Shown piece by piece: positions 1-7,338 of a stretch of 7,666 nt of DNA; the stretch's first letter is position 1, and each line of letters opens with the position of its first letter. The position numbers and the translations under genes were made by a program. Under the pieces are notes generated by a model, which was not told where the DNA came from, did not search any database, and saw nothing but the letters and a program-made list of their open reading frames with translations. This stretch comes from Crocinitomicaceae bacterium (GTDB lineage Bacteria; Bacteroidota; Bacteroidia; Flavobacteriales_D; Crocinitomicaceae). The stretch is taken from positions 1-7,666 of the forward strand of contig JAHEMP010000102.1 of assembly GCA_024643585.1 (NCBI GenBank). Direction: 5' to 3'.

Positions 1-112
1 TTTCATAAATACAAAAATAGCAATTGAAGCAGTACTTGTAAGTTTAATCTCATTTTTAACTTGGATTCCTAAAGAAAATCAATTTAAGCAATATGTCGAA
101 ATTTTGTCAAAA
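1..112. other. Flank downstream of tsaD with no supported gene
   Basis: This stretch lies between the window edge and the tsaD stop. It is AT-rich with no hairpin-plus-T-run terminator and no RNA gene signature. On the minus strand an ATG AAA pair sits at 6-1, just after a TATTTTTG box at 19-12, and could be the first two codons of the next gene, but two codons are too few to call. Confidence 0.4.
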
Positions 113-1135
113 TTAAATCTTCCACCTAGCTTGAGCGCTTATTTCTTGAGTAGCCGTCAGACCTCTCTCCAACATGAATTTTCCTGTTATGGCAATCATT
201 GCTGCGTTGTCTGTGCAATATTCAAATTTGGGAATATACACATTCCATCCTTTTGTTTTTCCAAGCTCGTGAATTCCGTTTCTCAATCCAGAATTTGCAG
301 AAACTCCTCCGGCTATCGCAATTTCTTTAATACCCAATGCATCCGCAGCTTTTTCTATTTTGTTCAATAAAATATGAACGATAGTCCTTTGAATTGAAGC
401 ACATAAATCGGATTTATTTTCTTCAATAAAATTTGGATTGAGCTTTGTTTGTTTTTGCAAGAAATACAAAATAGATGTTTTTAATCCACTAAAACTAAAA
501 TCGTAACCCTCGATATTTGGTTCAGCAAATGAAAATGCATTTGGATTCCCTTCTTTCGAAAATTTATCCACCAATGGCCCCCCTGGATATGGAAAACCAA
601 GTAATTTTGCCGTTTTATCAAATGCTTCTCCTGCCGCATCATCAATGGTCTGTCCAATAACCTCCATTTCGAGGTAATCTTTAACCATGACAATTTGTGT
701 ATGACCTCCAGAAACCGTCAAACAAAGGAAAGGAAAGGAAGGTTTTGGTTTGTTCTCATCGTCAATAAAGTGCGCCAAAACGTGTCCTTGCATGTGATTA
801 ACGTCTAACATGGGAATGTCCTTAGCTAAAGAAACAGCTTTAGCGAAGGAAGTTCCAACAACCAAAGAACCCATTAAACCTGGTCCTCGTGTAAAAGCAA
901 TTCCGTTAATATCATCCAAGCCAATTCCAGCTTTTTTTAATGCTGAATCCACTACGGGGATTAAGTTTTTTTGATGTGCGCGACTTGCTAATTCTGGAAC
1001 TACACCTCCATATTCCTCATGTATCTTTTGACTTGCTATGACGTTCGATAAAATGGAACTATTTTTGAGTACAGAAGCAGAGGTGTCATCACAAGAAGAT
1101 TCTATTCCTAAAATATAGATGTCGTTATGCGCCAA
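113..1135 (-). CDS. tsaD: TsaD, tRNA N6-threonylcarbamoyladenosine (t6A37) transferase subunit
   Basis: The product transfers the threonylcarbamoyl group from threonylcarbamoyl-AMP (made by TsaC/TsaC2) to A37 of tRNAs that read ANN codons, working in the cytoplasm with TsaB and TsaE. The 340 residues match the usual bacterial TsaD length. Visible signatures of the Kae1/TsaD ASKHA fold are GIESSCDDTS at 10-19, the metal-binding HMQGH at 114-118 (H114 and H118 as ligands), VSGGHTQ at 141-147, DDAAGEAFDK at 165-174, GGVSAN at 276-281 and CTDNAAMI at 307-314, with D309 as the expected third metal ligand. No key residue is missing, so the enzyme should be active. The start is TTG at 1135-1133: the GIESSCDDTS motif begins only nine codons later, no ATG or GTG lies between, and an in-frame TAA sits three codons upstream. 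No terminator is visible in the 112 bases after its stop, so read-through into the next gene is possible. tsaB and tsaE are not in the window. Confidence 0.97.
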   Translation of the reverse strand: MAHNDIYILGIESSCDDTSASVLKNSSILSNVIASQKIHEEYGGVVPELASRAHQKNLIPVVDSALKKAGIGLDDINGIAFTRGPGLMGSLVVGTSFAKAVSLAKDIPMLDVNHMQGHVLAHFIDDENKPKPSFPFLCLTVSGGHTQIVMVKDYLEMEVIGQTIDDAAGEAFDKTAKLLGFPYPGGPLVDKFSKEGNPNAFSFAEPNIEGYDFSFSGLKTSILYFLQKQTKLNPNFIEENKSDLCASIQRTIVHILLNKIEKAADALGIKEIAIAGGVSANSGLRNGIHELGKTKGWNVYIPKFEYCTDNAAMIAITGKFMLERGLTATQEISAQARWKI

Positions 1136-1142
1136 GATTAAT

Positions 1143-1150
1143 TAAATTTG
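1143..1150 (+). promoter_or_regulatory. Candidate -7 promoter element for tamB (Bacteroidota type)
   Basis: TAAATTTG matches the Bacteroidota -7 consensus TAnnTTTG exactly and ends seven bases before the tamB ATG at 1158. Transcription would start at about 1155-1157, giving an almost leaderless mRNA if ATG 1158 is used, or a leader of about 14 bases if ATG 1170 is used. No TTG -33 element is seen at the expected 19-21 base spacing. In AT-rich DNA such a match can arise by chance, so position is the main support. Confidence 0.45.
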
Positions 1151-1157
1151 TTTTCGA

Positions 1158-4100
1158 ATGTCAAAATTAATGAAATTTATAGGAAGGTTCTTATCCATTT
1201 TTGTGGATGTCCTATTCATTTTGCTAATTGTTTTGGCTTTTTCTGTTCGAACAACAAAATTTCAAACTTTTTTAGCCCAAAAAGCCACCGCATATTTGAG
1301 TAGTGAGCTCGGAACTAAAATGCACATTGAAGAAGTTGCAATTGTCTTTTTTAATCGAGTTGCGCTGGAAGGGGTTTATTTGGAAGACACCAACGGTGAA
1401 ACTTTAGCGGATATTAGTACCCTTCACGTCAAGTTAAAAGCATTGGATTTCATCAAGAATAAAATAACCATCGCTTCTGTTCTACTAGATAGGGGAAACA
1501 TACATTTGATAAGAGATTCAATTACTGCCGATTACAACTATTGGTTTCTTACGGACTATTTTTCATCCGGTCCCTCCTCTTCTTCAAGTAAACCTATGGC
1601 ACTAGAATTAGAGAAGGTTCAATTAACCGATATCCATTTTCAATACGACGATATGCGCAAATCGTATTCCGTTTTTGGAATGGATTGGGATCATTTGGAT
1701 TTTAAAAATGTGAATTTAGTAGCCAAAAATATATTAATTGATGGAGACAATGTTTCCTGTGTTATTTCTGAACTTTGCACCTCGGAGAAAAGCGGTTTTG
1801 TTTTAAATCAGCTATCCACCAAAGCCAGAATCATTCCAAAAGGCATATATCTTGACAAATTAACCATTCTGACACCAGAATCGGAAGTGTATTTTTCGAA
1901 AATGCATTTGAAAATGCACCAATTAGAAGATATATATACATTCGAGGACAGTGTAGTTTTTGATGCTTCGATTTTACCTTCAAATGTTTCCCTAAAAGAT
2001 ATCTCGTACTTCGCAAGTGCTTTAGAAGGAATGGATCAACAAGTTCACCTGAGCGGAAAAGTAACCCGTAAGGTTAATAACCTTCGCTTATCGGATTTAG
2101 ATGTACAAACTGGTAGAAGAACAAAGTTGAAAGGAACATTTAATTTAATTGATTTCTACAATGTTGAATCTGCATTTTTTCAGGAAAAAATCGATTATGC
2201 TTATATTGATTTAAACGATATTCAAAATATTAAATTACCAGTGGATAACGGAGGAGGTTATCCTGATTTTGTCGATTACATAAAAAGACTTGGTTATTTT
2301 GAAGGCAGAAATATAAAGTTAGATGGATTTTACCATCAATTTACACTTTCAGCTGAAAATGTGAATACTGGGATCGGTTCTATTCAGATGGATAATGGAC
2401 TATTATTTACGGAAAACAAATCTGCGAATTCCTATTACTTCGAAAAATCAATTGCTGGAGAATATGACATAAAAGTAAACGACTTTAATTTATCAAAATT
2501 TTTAGACGACGAAAGTTTTGGTAAAGTAGATGGAATTTTATCTTTCAGTGGGGAAGTATTTTCCAATTACGACATTCGATTTGATGAAATTGCTGGACAA
2601 ATCGACAGATTTGATTTTATGGATTATTCCTATGAAAACATCATTTTAAATGAAGGGAAAATTGAGGATAACAAATTGACCGCTAAAGTTGAAGTACAAG
2701 ACGACAATTTAAGCTTAATATACGATGGTATGTTTGATTTCGGTGATCAGCAGAGAATGCAGTTCACAATTGATATATCGAACGCAGTTTTGGACAATCT
2801 AGGTTTTTCAGAGATAACGAATACGGTACTTACTTCCAATTTTTCTGTGGATATAGTAGGAACGAATGAAAATAACATTTCTGGAAATATTGATTTGATT
2901 GGCTTAAAGTATAGTGAAGGAGAAAAATCTTTTGATATTCCTGCCATGAAGATTGACATTGAGAGGAGAGAAGTTAATGATAAATTAAAAATTGAAAGCG
3001 AACTTTTTGATTTAAATGTGGAAGGCAAGGTTGATTTCAATAAAATTGAAAATTCCTTTCAAAACCAATTGAGTCAAATTTTACCCTCACTGATCCAACC
3101 GGTTGTTCAAAAGAAAAAATTTCAAAAAGGTCAAAATCATTTTGACTACGTTGCTGAAATAAAAGACATGCAAGAATTTCTGAACATTTTTGCACCTGGG
3201 TTGCGCATAAACGGAGGAACTAAATTAAGCGGTAGTTACGATGAAACTGATAATGATTTTTATCTAAATCTTGAAAGTGAGCGAGTTGGATATGATAACT
3301 ATGTGCTTGAAGGAATTAATTTTAAATCATCTATCCTGCAAGACAGCGTGAATTTGAATTGTATTGTTTCCAAATTTGACTTGAATGATTCAATATCGGT
3401 GAATAGTTTGAATTTATTTTCTAAAGGCTCAAAAGATGTATTTGCATCTAATTTATCTTGGAATCCCAACACTCCGAATTATTCTAATTTTCATTGGGAC
3501 ACAAAAATCAATAATTCATCGTCATTTGATTTTTTAATCGAACCATCTTTCATTTCAATTCAAGAAAAGAAGTGGGATATTAAGAAACCATGCGAAATTA
3601 ATTACCAAGATGAATTTATCTCAATCCTCGACTTTAAATTTGAAAGTGGCAATCAATTCATATCATTAAATGGAAAAGTTTCCGAGCAATCATCCGATAA
3701 ATTAAGGATGAACGTTAGCCATTTTCAGCTAGATTATTTAGGCCCTTTGTTAGAAACACCAATGGATTTGAAAGGCGAAGTAAACGGTTTTGGTGAAATA
3801 TCTACGCCCTTTACGAGTATAGAGTTTAATGGAGATGCCAGTATAAAAGGGTTGTTTATAAATAGTGAGGAAGTCGGTGATCTTTTTGTACAGTCAGAAT
3901 GGTTGAAAGGTGAAAATAGCATTAAACTTTTAGGGGATTTAATCTATAGGAAAACCCAAACTTTTTCGTTTGATGGTAAATACCATACAGATAGAGAAAA
4001 AGACAACTTAGACTTTAACTTAGTTTTCGATAATACAGATATACAATTTACAAATGCCTTTATGGATCCCCAGGTTGTTTCAGATATTGATGGCCGGCTA

Positions 4101-5750
4101 GATGGGAGATTATCTGTAAAGGGAACGCCTGATTCACCCATATTAAAAGGGAATATAGACCTTATGGATGGTAGCGCTAAGATTGGCATTTTAGGCGTGA
4201 AATTCACGACCAATGGAAAAATAAAAGTTGACCAATATGGATTCTATATGAACAATATTCCCATTTACGACGAAGACGGAAACGCTGGATCTATGGTGGG
4301 ATCAATCTATCACAACAACTTTTTAGATTGGAATTTTGACTTGTCGTTTAACTTAGAGGACGATGCAGTAAATAAAGATCCTATCAACCCTTGGAAAGTG
4401 ATTCCTTTGAAAAAATTCCTTGTTATGAACACAGAATACAAGGAGGGTGATTCTTATTACGGCAAGGGTTATGTTACTGGTTATGCCAATATTTATGGAC
4501 AATCAAATAATCTAGAAATAAACGTAGATGTAAAAACTCAAAAAGGTACTTTCATTAATTTCCCCATGTTTGGAGCATCAGAAATTTCGGACGAAGAGGG
4601 TTTTATAACTTTTTTGAACAAGGATACTACCATAACACTTAAAAAACCAGAAATCGATTTTACAGGCGTCGATTTAAATTTGAATTTTGATGTTACGCCC
4701 GATGCAAAAATGAAAATCATTTTTGATGAAGATTTAGGCGATGCGATATCAGCTGATGGCTCTGGAGTTATCAGGATGAAATTGGACAATCTAGGAGACA
4801 TTAGTTTGGATGGCACGTACAAAATAAATTCAGGTGTATATAATTTTGCGATGGGTCCAATTAAACAAAATTTTTACATCAAAGATGGAGGCACAATAAC
4901 CTGGACGGGCGACCCTTACAATGCAAATTTAAACCTAAGATCGTATTATAAAGTTTCAGCAAATTTAGCTGAGATTTCAGTCGACCAACTGAGCAATACG
5001 GGTGATTCGAAGCAGGATATTTTCTGTTATCTTGATATTACGGAAAGCTTAAATTCACCGGCTATTGCTTTCGACATTGAAGCGCCAAACGCTACAGAAT
5101 CTGGGAAATCTCTTATTAACAGAATTACGAGCGACCCTGAAGAATTGAATCGTCAATTTTTCTCTTTATTGTTGTTTAAATCATTTCAGCCGCTCAAAGG
5201 ATCTTCGGCTGGAAGCATAGGTGCTGCATTAGACATAGCGACAAATCAAATTAATTCGGTTTTATCACAAATGTCTGAAAGCTATAAAATGGCGGTCAAC
5301 ATAGATGCAAATTCCCCAACGGGCGAAACTACCTTTGAATTCGGAGTTTCCAAAGAATTTCTTGACAACAGACTCATCCTAACTGGAAGTTTTGGAGTTG
5401 AAAATTCAACCAGAGGAAATCCAGATAATCAGTATCAAAACTTTTTAATAGGGGATGTAAACTTGGGTTATTTGTTGAATGAATCGGGAACATTTAGGGT
5501 GAATATTTTCAATGAATCCAATCAGTCCAACGGTATTCAAAACAACAATATCGGACTTTATAAACAAGGGGTTGGATTAAATTATCAGGAAGAATTTAAT
5601 TCATTCCAAGACTTCAAAATGATTCAATATTTCTTAGACATTTTTAGAAAGAAGGGTAATAAAAGATACCCAATAAAAAGAAAACGCAGACAAATACCTG
5701 TTCCAAATGAGAACACAACTACTTCAAAAGACATAGTAGAACCAAACTAA
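1158..5750 (+). CDS. tamB: TamB-family translocation/assembly module protein (AsmA-like, DUF490)
   Basis: This is a 1530-residue envelope protein. TamB of proteobacteria (about 1260 residues) is anchored in the inner membrane, spans the periplasm as a lipid-conducting beta-taco, and partners TamA in outer-membrane assembly; Bacteroidota versions are usually longer, as here. Seen directly: a short basic N-terminus, one membrane segment at about residues 9-29, an N-terminal block (about 35-95) typical of the Bacteroidota family, a serine-rich linker at about 135-145, and then about 1300 residues of alternating beta-strand pattern. Near 979-1010 is the repeated GxLxGxLxVxGTPDSPxLxG type of motif. 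Around 1236-1257 is FYIKDGGTITWTGDPYNA, a hallmark of the TamB C-terminal domain, and 1309-1343 carries the conserved stretch with ESGKSLINRITSDPEELNRQ. A basic, disordered-looking tail follows at 1498-1530. ATG at 1158 is the start used; ATG at 1170 (residue 5) is also possible. No TamA/TamL partner gene is present. The family is clear, but the exact substrate is not known. Confidence 0.93.
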   Translation: MSKLMKFIGRFLSIFVDVLFILLIVLAFSVRTTKFQTFLAQKATAYLSSELGTKMHIEEVAIVFFNRVALEGVYLEDTNGETLADISTLHVKLKALDFIKNKITIASVLLDRGNIHLIRDSITADYNYWFLTDYFSSGPSSSSSKPMALELEKVQLTDIHFQYDDMRKSYSVFGMDWDHLDFKNVNLVAKNILIDGDNVSCVISELCTSEKSGFVLNQLSTKARIIPKGIYLDKLTILTPESEVYFSKMHLKMHQLEDIYTFEDSVVFDASILPSNVSLKDISYFASALEGMDQQVHLSGKVTRKVNNLRLSDLDVQTGRRTKLKGTFNLIDFYNVESAFFQEKIDYAYIDLNDIQNIKLPVDNGGGYPDFVDYIKRLGYFEGRNIKLDGFYHQFTLSAENVNTGIGSIQMDNGLLFTENKSANSYYFEKSIAGEYDIKVNDFNLSKFLDDESFGKVDGILSFSGEVFSNYDIRFDEIAGQIDRFDFMDYSYENIILNEGKIEDNKLTAKVEVQDDNLSLIYDGMFDFGDQQRMQFTIDISNAVLDNLGFSEITNTVLTSNFSVDIVGTNENNISGNIDLIGLKYSEGEKSFDIPAMKIDIERREVNDKLKIESELFDLNVEGKVDFNKIENSFQNQLSQILPSLIQPVVQKKKFQKGQNHFDYVAEIKDMQEFLNIFAPGLRINGGTKLSGSYDETDNDFYLNLESERVGYDNYVLEGINFKSSILQDSVNLNCIVSKFDLNDSISVNSLNLFSKGSKDVFASNLSWNPNTPNYSNFHWDTKINNSSSFDFLIEPSFISIQEKKWDIKKPCEINYQDEFISILDFKFESGNQFISLNGKVSEQSSDKLRMNVSHFQLDYLGPLLETPMDLKGEVNGFGEISTPFTSIEFNGDASIKGLFINSEEVGDLFVQSEWLKGENSIKLLGDLIYRKTQTFSFDGKYHTDREKDNLDFNLVFDNTDIQFTNAFMDPQVVSDIDGRLDGRLSVKGTPDSPILKGNIDLMDGSAKIGILGVKFTTNGKIKVDQYGFYMNNIPIYDEDGNAGSMVGSIYHNNFLDWNFDLSFNLEDDAVNKDPINPWKVIPLKKFLVMNTEYKEGDSYYGKGYVTGYANIYGQSNNLEINVDVKTQKGTFINFPMFGASEISDEEGFITFLNKDTTITLKKPEIDFTGVDLNLNFDVTPDAKMKIIFDEDLGDAISADGSGVIRMKLDNLGDISLDGTYKINSGVYNFAMGPIKQNFYIKDGGTITWTGDPYNANLNLRSYYKVSANLAEISVDQLSNTGDSKQDIFCYLDITESLNSPAIAFDIEAPNATESGKSLINRITSDPEELNRQFFSLLLFKSFQPLKGSSAGSIGAALDIATNQINSVLSQMSESYKMAVNIDANSPTGETTFEFGVSKEFLDNRLILTGSFGVENSTRGNPDNQYQNFLIGDVNLGYLLNESGTFRVNIFNESNQSNGIQNNNIGLYKQGVGLNYQEEFNSFQDFKMIQYFLDIFRKKGNKRYPIKRKRRQIPVPNENTTTSKDIVEPN
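1162..1169 (-). promoter_or_regulatory. Candidate -7 promoter element for tsaD (Bacteroidota type)
   Basis: Read on the minus strand this is TAATTTTG, an exact TAnnTTTG match lying within the first four codons of tamB. Transcription would start near 1156, leaving a leader of about 20 bases before the TTG start of tsaD at 1135. No -33 TTG is visible upstream on that strand. The element faces the tamB candidate at 1143-1150. Confidence 0.4.
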
Positions 5751-5756
5751 AATAAT

Positions 5757-5764
5757 TAGCTTTG
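5757..5764 (+). promoter_or_regulatory. Candidate -7 promoter element for accC (Bacteroidota type)
   Basis: TAGCTTTG matches TAnnTTTG and lies in the 39-base gap between the tamB stop (5750) and the accC ATG (5790). The start of transcription would be near 5770, giving a leader of about 20 bases. No -33 TTG is seen at the usual spacing, which would fall in the tamB 3' end. If it is active, accC can be expressed independently of tamB; otherwise accC depends on read-through, as there is no terminator in the gap. Confidence 0.45.
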
Positions 5765-5789
5765 CAGAGCTTTCAGAAATTGTAATTAT

Positions 5790-7268
5790 ATGAAAAAAGT
5801 ACTTGTTGCCAATCGAGGTGAAATTGCTAGAAGAGTAATCCGCACGTTGAAGAAAATGAATATCGCCTCCGTAGCAATATATAGTGATGCCGATAGAAAT
5901 GCTCCTCATGTTTTAGAAGCCGACGAAGCGGTTTATGTCGGAGAAAGCCCATCCTCTGAGAGTTATTTAAAGCAAGACTTGATCCTTCAAATTTGCAAGG
6001 ACCTCAACGTTGAAGGAATTCACCCTGGATATGGATTTCTTTCAGAAAATTCAGGTTTTGCTCGAAAAGTAAAAGCCGCTGGAATGACCTTAATTGGACC
6101 TTCACCTGAATCGATGGAGGTTATGGGTGATAAACTTAGAGCCAAGCAAGCAGTGAAGGAATACAACGTACCACTGGTTCCAGGTGTTGACGAAGCCATT
6201 ACCGATCCCCAAGCAGCCATTAAAGTAGCCGAATCCGTTGGATACCCAGTATTGATTAAAGCATCTGCTGGTGGTGGTGGAAAAGGAATGCGTTTGGTAG
6301 AAAATTCTGGAGAATTCATTGAGCAAATGAAATTGGCACAAAGCGAAGCCAGATCAAGTTTTGGAGACGATGCCGTTTTTATTGAAAAGTTCGTGGTTGA
6401 ACCAAGACATATTGAAATTCAAGTTTTTGCCGATCGATTTGGAAACACGGTGTACTTATTTGAAAGAGAGTGTTCCATTCAACGAAGACATCAAAAAGTA
6501 ATAGAAGAAGCGCCAAGTGCAATTTTGACACCGGAATTAAGGGTCAAAATGGGTGAGGCGGCAGTTGCCGTTTGTAAAGCCTGTAATTACGAAGGCGCTG
6601 GAACCGTAGAATTCTTGTTGGACGCCAATTTAGATTTCTTTTTCTTGGAAATGAATACCAGACTTCAAGTAGAGCATCCCGTTACAGAAGAAATTACTGG
6701 TCTTGACCTTGTAGAATGGCAAATTCGAGTGGCAAGAGGCGAGAAATTACCAAAAATGCAGGATGAACTTTCAATAAATGGTCACGCCATTGAAGTGAGA
6801 GTATATGCAGAAGATACCTTAAACAATTTTACGCCAGATATAGGTACACTTAGACGATACCGAATTCCTGCCGGAAAAAATACCCGAGTAGATGACGCTT
6901 TTGTTGAAGGTATGCCCATTCCAATTTATTACGATCCAATGATTGCGAAGTTGGTCATTTGGGGTAAAACGAGAGAAGAGGCTATTGAAAGAACTATTTT
7001 GGCCATTGATCACTACCAAATTTCAGGACTTAAAACAACCCTGGATTTTGGGAAATATGTTTTAAAACACCCTGCATTTAGATCTGGTAAATTTGACACC
7101 AATTTTGTGAAAGAATATTTTCAGGACCCAAAAGTCATGTACACAGCCATGCAAGAAGAGGCAGAAGCCTTGGTTCATGGTATAAATGACATTTGGGATG
7201 CAATTAAGAAAAAACAGAAAAACGAATTTGCCTCAAGAGAAATAAGTAGCTCCTGGAAAAATCAATAG
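5790..7268 (+). CDS. accC: Biotin carboxylase subunit of an acyl-CoA (acetyl/propionyl-CoA) carboxylase
   Basis: The product uses ATP and bicarbonate to carboxylate biotin on a carrier protein, the first half-reaction of acetyl-CoA or propionyl-CoA carboxylase, in the cytoplasm. Seen in order: N-terminal VANRGEIARR (6-15), HPGYGFLSEN (78-87), the ATP-site lysine in DKLRAK (K115), the glycine-rich KASAGGGGKGM loop (157-167), ERECSIQRRHQKVIEE (225-240), the catalytic block EMNTRLQVEHP (287-297) and R337 in EVRVYAED. These align with E. coli AccC E288, N290, R292, E296 and R338, offset by one. At 492 residues it is about 45 longer than E. coli AccC; the extra C-terminus (about 445-492) has no biotinylation motif, so the carrier must be a separate protein. 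VYAED and YYDPMIAKL resemble propionyl/methylcrotonyl-CoA carboxylase alpha chains more than classical AccC, so the acyl-CoA substrate is uncertain. It follows tamB by 39 bases and is closed by a strong terminator. Confidence 0.95.
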   Translation: MKKVLVANRGEIARRVIRTLKKMNIASVAIYSDADRNAPHVLEADEAVYVGESPSSESYLKQDLILQICKDLNVEGIHPGYGFLSENSGFARKVKAAGMTLIGPSPESMEVMGDKLRAKQAVKEYNVPLVPGVDEAITDPQAAIKVAESVGYPVLIKASAGGGGKGMRLVENSGEFIEQMKLAQSEARSSFGDDAVFIEKFVVEPRHIEIQVFADRFGNTVYLFERECSIQRRHQKVIEEAPSAILTPELRVKMGEAAVAVCKACNYEGAGTVEFLLDANLDFFFLEMNTRLQVEHPVTEEITGLDLVEWQIRVARGEKLPKMQDELSINGHAIEVRVYAEDTLNNFTPDIGTLRRYRIPAGKNTRVDDAFVEGMPIPIYYDPMIAKLVIWGKTREEAIERTILAIDHYQISGLKTTLDFGKYVLKHPAFRSGKFDTNFVKEYFQDPKVMYTAMQEEAEALVHGINDIWDAIKKKQKNEFASREISSSWKNQ

Positions 7269-7286
7269 GATAATAAATTTAAAGAT

Positions 7287-7320
7287 AAAAAAAAGGCTGT
7301 CTCGATGAGACAGCCTTTTT
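7287..7320. terminator. Bidirectional intrinsic terminator between accC and the outer-membrane protein gene
   Basis: A perfect 9-bp stem, GGCTGTCTC (7295-7303) with GAGACAGCC (7307-7315), closes a three-base GAT loop. It is flanked by eight A on the left (7287-7294) and five T on the right (7316-7320), so the pairing can extend through the A/T tracts. In the plus direction the T run ends accC transcription 18 bases after its stop. In the minus direction the A run becomes a U tract and ends the outer-membrane protein transcript. The two genes converge here, which fits a shared terminator. Confidence 0.92.
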
Positions 7321-7338
7321 AATTTTGGAATCCGTTTG

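Noticed and set aside
104..370. Plus-strand open frame of 88 codons overlapping the end of tsaD
   Set aside because: It lies almost wholly antisense to conserved tsaD sequence, its translation has no recognisable motif and an odd composition rich in S, C and F, and there is no promoter evidence.
1831..4822. Several minus-strand open frames of 61-97 codons inside tamB
   Set aside because: They are antisense to a continuous, well-supported coding frame and show no motifs; they are expected by chance in a 4.6-kb gene.
5758..5773. AGCT...AGCT inverted repeat in the gap between tamB and accC as a possible terminator
   Set aside because: The stem is only four base pairs and no T run follows, so it is not a credible intrinsic terminator.
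6020..7019. Minus-strand open frames inside accC
   Set aside because: They are antisense to highly conserved biotin carboxylase motifs and look like shadows.
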